From Hyphomicrobiales bacterium (lineage in GTDB: Bacteria; Pseudomonadota; Alphaproteobacteria; Rhizobiales; Rhizobiaceae), in contig UBTY01000038.1 of NCBI GenBank assembly GCA_900468535.1, positions 1-47,102 of the forward strand: a DNA stretch of 47,102 nucleotides, written 5' to 3'. Below are positions 33,563 through 40,583 of this stretch, piece after piece. The translations under genes and the position numbers were made by a program. Within the stretch, counting starts at the first letter, position 1; each line of letters starts with the position of its first letter. Under the pieces are notes generated by a model that was not told the origin of the DNA, made no database searches, and worked only from the letters and a program-made list of their open reading frames with translations.

Positions 33563-34495
33563 ATGTTTCTGATAACAGGCGCTTCCGGTTTCATCGGTAA
33601 GGGGCTGCAGGAAACCCTGAAGCAACGCGGCCTCCCCTACCGAGCCGTGAGCCGCCGCGCCCTGCCCGGCTATTTTCCCATTTCCGATGTCGGGACCGAT
33701 ACCGATTGGTCCGAGGCCCTGAAGGGCATCGATACGGTCGTCCACCTCGCCGCGGCAAACCAGAATGTTATCGAGGGAAAGACAGACGACAGCAGCTATC
33801 AGACCGTCAACGTCGATGGAACCGCTCGGCTTGCAGAGCAAGCTGCTGCGGCTGGCGTCAAGCGCTTCATTTTCCTGAGCTCGATCAAGGCGAACGGGGA
33901 AATGACGGTACCCGGTCGTCCGTTCACGCCGACCTCCATTCCGTCGCCCGAGAGCGCCTACGGCCGCTCCAAACTGGAAGCGGAGCAGCGTCTCGCCGGC
34001 ATTGGCGAGCGAACCGGCCTGACGACGATATCGATCCGTCCGCCGCTCGTTTACGGTGAGGGAGGACGCGGCAGCTTCGAAGCCCTCGCAGGCCTTGTCA
34101 GAAAGCGCCTGCCGCTGCCTTTGCGGTCGGTCGAGAACCGTCGCTCGATGATCTATCTGGAGAACCTGACAGACCTCATCGTGGCGGCAGCACTTCATCC
34201 GACGCTAACGAGCAAGGTTTTGCTGCCAAGCGATGGTGATGCTGTTTCTACGCCACAGCTGCTCAGGATGATCGCCTCGGCTGCGGGTACGTCGGCAATC
34301 CTGTTGCCCTTCCCTGTGGTCGTGCTTGAGACGGCAGCACGCATGCTTGGAAAGGCCGAGCTCGTTCAGCGGCTAACACAGTCGCTTGAGGTCGACGGCT
34401 CGCAGACCTGTGGATCGCTTGGCTGGGCACCTCCCTTCACGATGCGCGAGGGGTTAAGCAGAGTGCTGTCGCCGCGCCTGCGTGAAAAGGAATGA
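33563..34495 (+). CDS. NAD(P)-dependent sugar epimerase/reductase, WreQ-like
   Basis: The 310-residue extended short-chain dehydrogenase has GASGFIGKGLQ (5-15), a Ser/Tyr/Lys active site (FLSSIKANGE, then YGRSKLEAE) and the substrate region RPPLVYGEGG. Following a WbpM-type dehydratase, the natural role is reduction of the 4-keto sugar to UDP-QuiNAc, as shown for R. etli WreQ; an epimerase role remains possible. It is 34 bp after the dehydratase gene and overlaps the sugar transferase by 4 bp. Confidence 0.86.
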   Translation: MFLITGASGFIGKGLQETLKQRGLPYRAVSRRALPGYFPISDVGTDTDWSEALKGIDTVVHLAAANQNVIEGKTDDSSYQTVNVDGTARLAEQAAAAGVKRFIFLSSIKANGEMTVPGRPFTPTSIPSPESAYGRSKLEAEQRLAGIGERTGLTTISIRPPLVYGEGGRGSFEALAGLVRKRLPLPLRSVENRRSMIYLENLTDLIVAAALHPTLTSKVLLPSDGDAVSTPQLLRMIASAAGTSAILLPFPVVVLETAARMLGKAELVQRLTQSLEVDGSQTCGSLGWAPPFTMREGLSRVLSPRLREKE

Positions 34496-35076
34496 CAATG
34501 CTGCAGACTCTCGATCGCGGACTGAAACGCGTGCTCGACTTTTCCGCCTCGCTTGTCGGCCTGATCGTGCTGTCGCCGGTTCTTCTGGTCATCGCGTATC
34601 TCGTTCGCCGCAGTTCCCCCGGCGGCGCCCTGTTCCTGCAGGAGCGGGTTGGCTACGCCGAAAAGCCGTTCACCTGCATCAAATTCCGAACCATGGCCGC
34701 TGGCACACCCAACGTCGGGTCTCATGATGCCGCCGAGGCCTGGATTACCCCGATCGGCCGCACGTTACGCGCCTACAAGCTCGATGAGCTTCCGCAGCTC
34801 ATCAATGTGTTGCGCGGAGACATGAGCCTTGTGGGCCCCCGCCCGTGCCTGCCGACACAGTCGGGCGTTATCGCCGCGCGGCGCGCCAAGAATGTCTTTT
34901 CTATCCGACCGGGTATCACCGGCTTGGCGCAGCTCTCCGGGATCGACATGTCCACCCCTGAAGCTCTTGCCAAAGCCGACGCCGAATACATCAGGACGGC
35001 CGGATTGTGGCGCGATCTCAAGCTGATCCTCGGCTCGATCGCCGGCAAGGGTAGCGGCGACGCCGCCACCCGCTGA
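34492..35076 (+). CDS. Initiating sugar-phosphate transferase, WreU-like
   Basis: The 194-residue bacterial sugar transferase is of the short (monotopic PGT) type. One N-terminal hydrophobic segment (about 13-37) is followed by the core KFRTMAAGTPN, LRAYKLDELPQLINVLRGDM and SLVGPRPCLPTQ. These enzymes put the first sugar-1-phosphate on undecaprenyl phosphate at the inner membrane. Beside a QuiNAc pathway it likely transfers QuiNAc-1-P (compare WreU, WbpL-unrelated). Starts at 34492 or 34498. Last gene of the operon; convergent with the LacI gene 24 bp away. Confidence 0.9.
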   Translation: MTMLQTLDRGLKRVLDFSASLVGLIVLSPVLLVIAYLVRRSSPGGALFLQERVGYAEKPFTCIKFRTMAAGTPNVGSHDAAEAWITPIGRTLRAYKLDELPQLINVLRGDMSLVGPRPCLPTQSGVIAARRAKNVFSIRPGITGLAQLSGIDMSTPEALAKADAEYIRTAGLWRDLKLILGSIAGKGSGDAATR

Positions 35077-35100
35077 ATTTAGGCTAGCCGCGAGGCGACG

Positions 35101-36108
35101 TCAGCCGCCCCGGATCGACCTGCGCCAGATCAGTTCCGCGGGCAAGGTGATCGGCTCTGGTCCGTCTTCGCCGCTGTCATCCGTCCCCAGCCAGTCAATT
35201 GCGTACTTAGCGATCCTGTCGACAGGCTGGGCAAATGTCGTCAATTCGTAGGATAGCCACGACGCCTGCTCGATATTGTCGAAACCGGCGACGCAGAGCT
35301 GACTTGGCACGGCGAGCCCGAATTGCCGGCGCGCGGCATCCATGAAGCCGCAGGCCATAAGGTCGGTTGCACAGAACACGGCATCCGGGCGCTCGCTGCG
35401 CGTCAACAAGCGCTGCGCCAGCACCTGCCCTGCCTCGTAGCCTGTCGCGCCATAGCGCTCGACGACCACCTGCAGCCCAAGCGCGGCGGCAGCGGCGACA
35501 AAACCCTTCTCGCGACGCACAAGACTTGGGGTACCGGCAAGCGAATTTGCAAATGCCAGTCTACGGCAGCCGGCACGGGCAAACGCCGTCGCGACCCTCG
35601 AGCCGGCATCGGCATCATCGACATTGATCCTCAGTGGCCCGGGCTGGTCGTCATCGCGGTTGATCAGGACAAGGCGCTGTCCGCTTCGCAGGCACAGCTG
35701 AACGATCGACTTGTCGGGCAGACCGGAGAGGATGACCGAGGCGTCGGCACGATAGCGGATCGCCTGGTGCAGGGCCCTGTCCACGCTGCCGTCCGAGCGG
35801 TCCGTATTGATGAGCATCGCGACCTTGCCTGCATTCTGAAGCTGCAGGGTAAGTTCGCGGAGAACGGCCGCGCGGTAGGGTGTCGCCACGTCCGACACGA
35901 TCAGGCAGACGATGCCGCTTTCGTTGCGCATCAGGCCGCGTGCGAGGTGATTGACGTGATAACCGAGCTCTTCGGCAGCCTTCAGAACGCGTTGACGCGT
36001 TTCGGCTGACACGCTGGCACCGGGCGTAAACGTCCGCGAGACCGCGGAACGGGACACTCCCGCCCTGCGCGCGACCTCCTGGGCACTGACAAACAACTTC
36101 GAAGCCAC
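35101..36108 (-). CDS. LacI-family transcriptional regulator
   Basis: 335 residues. The LacI helix-turn-helix and hinge (SAQEVARRAGVSRSAVSRTF, then LGYHVNHLARGL) come first, followed by a sugar-binding-like effector domain. I start at GTG 36106-36108, which has GGGAGA 6 nt upstream; the frame is open to an ATG at 36150. It is divergent from the phosphatase gene, with a palindrome in the gap, so it probably represses that gene and possibly itself. The effector is unknown. Confidence 0.9.
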   Translation of the reverse strand: MASKLFVSAQEVARRAGVSRSAVSRTFTPGASVSAETRQRVLKAAEELGYHVNHLARGLMRNESGIVCLIVSDVATPYRAAVLRELTLQLQNAGKVAMLINTDRSDGSVDRALHQAIRYRADASVILSGLPDKSIVQLCLRSGQRLVLINRDDDQPGPLRINVDDADAGSRVATAFARAGCRRLAFANSLAGTPSLVRREKGFVAAAAALGLQVVVERYGATGYEAGQVLAQRLLTRSERPDAVFCATDLMACGFMDAARRQFGLAVPSQLCVAGFDNIEQASWLSYELTTFAQPVDRIAKYAIDWLGTDDSGEDGPEPITLPAELIWRRSIRGG

Positions 36109-36231
36109 CCGACTCTCCCAATTCTGCCGCCATTGTGCACAAGTGCGCATAGGCGTGCAATCGGGAAGACCGTTATTTCAAGTAGTTATGCAGGAATGCA
36201 TTATTGACAGCCATCAGTTTCGGAGCGAGTT

Positions 36232-36247
36232 TTGCACGCGTTTGCAA
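36232..36247. promoter_or_regulatory. LacI-type operator candidate
   Basis: TTGCA-cgcgtt-TGCAA, a 16-bp inverted repeat with a CG-containing centre, lies in the 208-bp gap between the divergent LacI regulator and phosphatase genes, about 70 bp before the phosphatase start. This is the size and shape of LacI-family operators. Confidence 0.45.
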
Positions 36248-36316
36248 GAAACTGGAATCGCCCACTGGATAATCGGCAGACTGTCAGCAACCCCGCCGAT
36301 CTAAAGGAACCATGAA

Positions 36317-37114
36317 ATGCCAAGCCTAGCCCCCGATTTGCCTGCACGCCTCGCCCTTGCGCAGGCAATTGCCCGAGAAGCCGGCGCTGTCGCACTCGAC
36401 TACTTCAATCGAAGGGAGACGCTCGTTGTCGAAACGAAGCGGGACCTGCAGGATGTCGTCTCCATTGCCGATCGTGAAGTGGAAGAATTGATCCGCGCCA
36501 GGATCCTGGCCACCTATGGCGACGATGGCATTCTTGGCGAAGAATATGGCCTGCAGACGGGTACCTCCGGCTTTACCTGGGTTGTCGATCCGATCGATGG
36601 AACCAGCCCTTTCGTCAACGGCATGCCGAACTGGTGCATTTCGATCGGCCTGCTGTACTCCGGCGTGCCGGTCGTCGGCGTCATTTTCGCGCCGTGCCAC
36701 GATGAGATGTACGCGGGCGCACTCGACATGGGCGCCACGCTTAACGGCAAGAAGCTGACGCTCGATCCGTCGCGCAACATCCGAAACGCAGTCACCGGGA
36801 TCGGCGCAAACAGTCACGTGACACCCGCGACCGTTGCCAAGATTGTCGAGGATCTGCTCACCGCCGGCGGCAACTTCATTCGCAACGGCTCCGGCGCCCT
36901 GATGCTGGCCTATGTGGCCGCCGGGCGCCTGGTCGGCTACTACGAACCCTATATGCACGCCTGGGACTGCCTCGCCGGCTATTGCCTCGTCAAGGAGGCA
37001 GGCGGCTGGTATCATGCATTTCCGACCGAGGGCGAAAAGCTCACCAAGGGCGCGCCGGTGATTGCCACGGCACCCGGCGCCATCGAGGACCTGAAGGCCA
37101 TCGCCGGCCTATAG
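36317..37114 (+). CDS. Inositol monophosphatase family phosphatase
   Basis: The 265-residue Mg2+-dependent, Li+-sensitive-type phosphatase has GEEYGLQ (metal ligand Glu), VVDPIDGTSPFVNGMPNW (the DPIDGT metal motif) and the C-terminal WDCLAGYCLVKEAGG. The family covers inositol-1-phosphatase, histidinol-phosphatase HisN, CysQ and fructose-bisphosphatase-like enzymes, and the sequence alone does not settle the substrate. Next to a LacI regulator a sugar or polyol phosphate is plausible. The next 250 bp lead to the cellulose operon. Confidence 0.88.
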   Translation: MPSLAPDLPARLALAQAIAREAGAVALDYFNRRETLVVETKRDLQDVVSIADREVEELIRARILATYGDDGILGEEYGLQTGTSGFTWVVDPIDGTSPFVNGMPNWCISIGLLYSGVPVVGVIFAPCHDEMYAGALDMGATLNGKKLTLDPSRNIRNAVTGIGANSHVTPATVAKIVEDLLTAGGNFIRNGSGALMLAYVAAGRLVGYYEPYMHAWDCLAGYCLVKEAGGWYHAFPTEGEKLTKGAPVIATAPGAIEDLKAIAGL

Positions 37115-37256
37115 CCTTGCAATCAGATCGCGGAATTTCGCGGCAGGTTCCTGCCAGGCCATCCGTGCTGGCGGGCTGGCGCACGGTCGCGGATATTTCT
37201 CCGTCCGCTGAGCAATACGGAAAATGGCGATCACGGACGCGTCACCATCACCGGAG

Positions 37257-37275
37257 TTAACCGATCGTTAACCAT
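37257..37275 (+). promoter_or_regulatory. CtrA box upstream of the cellulose operon
   Basis: TTAA (37257-37260), 7 bp, then TTAACCAT (37268-37275) matches the full CtrA recognition sequence TTAA-N7-TTAAC, with the CAT extension often seen. A half-site-like TTTACCAT follows at 37284-37291 and a GANTC (CcrM) methylation site at 37315-37319. It is about 95 bp before the bcsN start. The site is seen in the sequence; control by CtrA is inference. Confidence 0.6.
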
Positions 37276-37367
37276 ATCCGTCGTTTACCATTGTTAGCGA
37301 CCCTCTAGGTCGTTGATTCGAAAGGCCTGCGCGAAATTTGTGCTGGTTGCTAGGAAGAGCGATTGCG

Positions 37368-38339
37368 GTGGTCCAAACGATGCATCTGCTGAGATGGATA
37401 GCCCTTGCCGGGTTGGCCGGTCTAACAGCCAGCTGCACCTCGACAGGGAGCATTCGGCAGCCGAACATGCCGGAGACAATTACCAGCGAGAAAGCGCTAG
37501 CGCTGCCTCCGCCTGGCGGCCCTTCTATTGTCAATGTCGTTCAACACACCCGCGGCAACGGCATCGAACAGACGATTTCCTTATTCACGTCTTCCTCGGT
37601 GCCAGGCCAGAACTTCCTGAAAGTGCAGTTCCTCGGCGCAAGCGGGGAAAACCCAGGAACAGGAAGCGCACCCTATCGGATGGTCAGCGAGAGCGGCCTT
37701 GCGCGCGAGATGGCAAGCGCAGTTCCGGGCGTAGGACTGGCGACGTCAGCGACCTTCCTGCAAAACAGCTACGGACCGTTCGGCTATGCATCGGGCAAGA
37801 GCAGAAGCGGGGATACCTGCCTCTATGCCTGGCAGCAGGTCCGCTCCAGCCGCTCTGCCCAGACGCAGGCCCGCAATTTCGGCATGATCCAGGTCAGACT
37901 TCGGTTGTGCGATGCGCGCGCTTCCGAACGTCAGCTTCTCGGCATCGTCTATGGCTACACGATCGTTGGCACGTTTAACGGCGAAATCTGGAATCCATAC
38001 GGCCTGACGCAAGGTTCGGATCCGACTATCGGTCGATCGGGAAGCCCGATTTATCCGGACGATGGCGGATATCGGAATATGCCGATGTCGATCGGCTACG
38101 AACCGGCACCGGCGACGATAAGCAGGGGGCCGGTCAGGCGCGCCGCCGCCAATACCCCGAATACGGCACCGGTGCTTCCGCAAGCAGTCGGTCCGCTCGT
38201 GCCGGGGCCCGACATGCCGCAAGCCGGTGCAATTGCCCCGGCGCCGGTTCAACAACAAGCCTTGACGGCAAGCGGAGTTACCGTGCCGTCGCCAGACTGC
38301 GTGGGTGATGCGGCAATGAGTGCCGCTTGCCGGAGATAG
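37368..38339 (+). CDS. bcsN: BcsN, cellulose biosynthesis lipoprotein
   Basis: About 323 residues. A short charged N-terminus and hydrophobic stretch LLRWIALAGLAGLTASC form a lipobox (cysteine near residue 23 from the GTG start), so it is a predicted lipoprotein. The tail (about 255-323) is rich in Pro, Ala and Gln. BcsN heads the type III cellulose operons of Rhizobiales; its role is not established. GTG 37368 has GGAAGAG 8 nt upstream; ATG 37380 is the alternative and gives the same mature protein. bcsA follows after 54 bp. Confidence 0.82.
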   Translation: MVQTMHLLRWIALAGLAGLTASCTSTGSIRQPNMPETITSEKALALPPPGGPSIVNVVQHTRGNGIEQTISLFTSSSVPGQNFLKVQFLGASGENPGTGSAPYRMVSESGLAREMASAVPGVGLATSATFLQNSYGPFGYASGKSRSGDTCLYAWQQVRSSRSAQTQARNFGMIQVRLRLCDARASERQLLGIVYGYTIVGTFNGEIWNPYGLTQGSDPTIGRSGSPIYPDDGGYRNMPMSIGYEPAPATISRGPVRRAAANTPNTAPVLPQAVGPLVPGPDMPQAGAIAPAPVQQQALTASGVTVPSPDCVGDAAMSAACRR

Positions 38340-38393
38340 ACGAGACTAAGCCGGCGGCATAGACGCCGGCTCCATGCTTTCGAAGGGACGCCG

Positions 38394-40583
38394 ATGCATA
38401 AAGCCCGAAGCATCTTGATATGGGCATTGGTTTCGCTCTGCGTGATCGTACTGATCACGTTGCCGGTGAACCTACAGACGCAGCTGATCGCCAGCATAAG
38501 CGTGGTGGCCTGCATGGCCGTCATCAAGGGTCTGAACGGCGGCGGCACCTGGCGTCTTGTAGCGCTGGCGTTCGGCACGGCAATCGTTCTGCGCTATGTC
38601 TACTGGCGCACCACCAACACGCTGCCACCGATCAATCAGCTCGAAAACTTCATCCCCGGCCTTCTGCTCTATCTCGCAGAAATGTACAGCGTCGCGATGC
38701 TGGCGCTCAGCCTCTTCATCGTTGCTACGCCCTTGCCTCCGCGACCGTCGCGCGCCGCAAAGATCGAGCGGTTTCCCCATGTCGACGTCTTTGTCCCGTC
38801 CTACAATGAGGATGCGCACCTCCTTGCCAACACGCTATCGGCAGCGAAGGCGATGGATTATCCGGCCGACAAGCTGCATGTCTGGCTGCTCGATGACGGC
38901 GGCACGCTTCAGAAGCGCAATTCGAACAAGCTGCTCGAGGCCCAGGCGGCCGTCGCCCGTCACAACGAACTGCGCCAGCTTTGCGAGGATATCGGCGTCA
39001 ACTATCTGACCCGAGAGCGAAACGAGCACGCCAAGGCCGGCAACCTGAACAACGGCATGAAACACTCGTCCGGCGAGCTCATTGCCGTATTTGACGCCGA
39101 CCACGCGCCGGCACGTGATTTTCTGCTAGAGACCGTGGGTTATTTCGACGACGATCCGAAGCTATTCCTCGTCCAGACGCCGCACTTCTTCATCAATCCC
39201 GATCCACTTGAACGTAACTTGCGCACGTTCGAAAAGATGCCGAGCGAGAACGAAATGTTCTACGGGATCATCCAGCGCGGCCTCGACAAATGGAACGCGG
39301 CGTTCTTCTGCGGCTCGGCCGCGGTCCTCAGCCGCAAGGCACTGGAATCGCAAAACGGCTTCAGCGGCATCAGCATCACCGAGGATTGCGAGACCGCTCT
39401 TGCCCTGCACGGCAGCGGTTGGAACAGCATCTACGTGGACAAGCCGCTGATTGCCGGATTGCAGCCCGCGACGTTCGCAAGCTTTATCGGCCAGCGCAGC
39501 CGCTGGGCGCAGGGAATGATGCAGATCCTGCGGTTCCGTTTTCCGCTTCTCAAACGCGGCCTGACGATCCCGCAGCGCCTTTGCTACATGTCGTCGACGC
39601 TCTTCTGGCTCTTCCCGTTCCCGCGCACGGTGTTTCTGTTCGCGCCGCTCTTCTATCTGTTCTTCGACCTGGAAATCTTCACGGCATCCGGTGGCGAATT
39701 CCTCGCCTACACGCTCGCCTATATGCTCGTGAACCTGATGATGCAGAATTACCTGTACGGCTCATTCCGCTGGCCTTGGATTTCTGAGCTTTATGAATAC
39801 GTCCAAACAGTGCACCTGCTGCCAGCCGTCATCTCGGTCATGCTCAATCCGCGCAAGCCGACATTCAAGGTGACCGCGAAGGACGAGTCGATCGCGGTCA
39901 GCCGCCTTTCCGAAATCAGCCGGCCATTCTTCGTGATCTTTGCGGTGCAGATCGTCGCCCTCGCCGTGACGATCTTCCGCATCTACACCGAACCTTACAA
40001 GGCCGACGTTACGCTCGTCGTTGGCGGTTGGAACGTCATCAACCTGATCATGGCCGGCTGCGCTCTCGGCGTCGTGTCGGAGCGCGGCGAGCGGGCATCT
40101 TCCCGCCGCGTTCGGGTCAATCGCCGTTGCGAATTTGGCGTCAATGGCAAATGGCACGCGGCCTCCATCGAGGACGTTTCCGTACACGGCGCGCGGCTGC
40201 ATGTGTTCGACAAGCAGCTTGATCAGTCGCTTGTTGGCATGGAAGGCGAGATACGTTTCCAACCCTACAGCGGCGCGGAAATGGAGACGCTGCCGCTTGC
40301 AATTCGCAATATCCAATCGTCGGATGGCCTTCTGGCGGTCGGATGTCAGTACCTGCCAAAGAGCGCGCTCGACCACCGGCTGATTGCAGACCTTATCTTT
40401 GCGAACTCGGCGCAATGGACCCAGTTCCAGCAAGCCCGCCGCTATAATCCCGGCCTGATCCGTGGGACGATTTGGTTCCTTGGCCTGTCGCTCTATCAGA
40501 CCAGCCGCGGCCTCCTGTATTTCTTCCGCAGCCTGCGCCCCGAGCGGGAAGAGCAGCGTGAACTTGCAAAGGCGCAAGGCTGA
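38394..40583 (+). CDS. bcsA: BcsA, cellulose synthase catalytic subunit
   Basis: 729 residues; makes beta-1,4-glucan from UDP-glucose and threads it through the inner membrane. N-terminal helices (about 5-115), then the GT2 domain with D167/D168 (LLDDGG), D234/D236 (FDADHAP), T329-E330-D331 and the QRSRW motif (367-371). The gating-loop motif is FKVTAKD. More helices precede a C-terminal PilZ domain (about 565-665) with RRVRVNRR and EDVSVHGARL, which keep the RxxxR and DxSxxG residues for cyclic-di-GMP binding, so allosteric activation looks intact. Its stop overlaps the bcsB start by 1 bp. Confidence 0.96.
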   Translation: MHKARSILIWALVSLCVIVLITLPVNLQTQLIASISVVACMAVIKGLNGGGTWRLVALAFGTAIVLRYVYWRTTNTLPPINQLENFIPGLLLYLAEMYSVAMLALSLFIVATPLPPRPSRAAKIERFPHVDVFVPSYNEDAHLLANTLSAAKAMDYPADKLHVWLLDDGGTLQKRNSNKLLEAQAAVARHNELRQLCEDIGVNYLTRERNEHAKAGNLNNGMKHSSGELIAVFDADHAPARDFLLETVGYFDDDPKLFLVQTPHFFINPDPLERNLRTFEKMPSENEMFYGIIQRGLDKWNAAFFCGSAAVLSRKALESQNGFSGISITEDCETALALHGSGWNSIYVDKPLIAGLQPATFASFIGQRSRWAQGMMQILRFRFPLLKRGLTIPQRLCYMSSTLFWLFPFPRTVFLFAPLFYLFFDLEIFTASGGEFLAYTLAYMLVNLMMQNYLYGSFRWPWISELYEYVQTVHLLPAVISVMLNPRKPTFKVTAKDESIAVSRLSEISRPFFVIFAVQIVALAVTIFRIYTEPYKADVTLVVGGWNVINLIMAGCALGVVSERGERASSRRVRVNRRCEFGVNGKWHAASIEDVSVHGARLHVFDKQLDQSLVGMEGEIRFQPYSGAEMETLPLAIRNIQSSDGLLAVGCQYLPKSALDHRLIADLIFANSAQWTQFQQARRYNPGLIRGTIWFLGLSLYQTSRGLLYFFRSLRPEREEQRELAKAQG

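Noticed and set aside
36316..37015. A long minus-strand frame over the phosphatase gene
   Set aside because: It is antisense to a complete inositol-monophosphatase-family gene and shows no domain.
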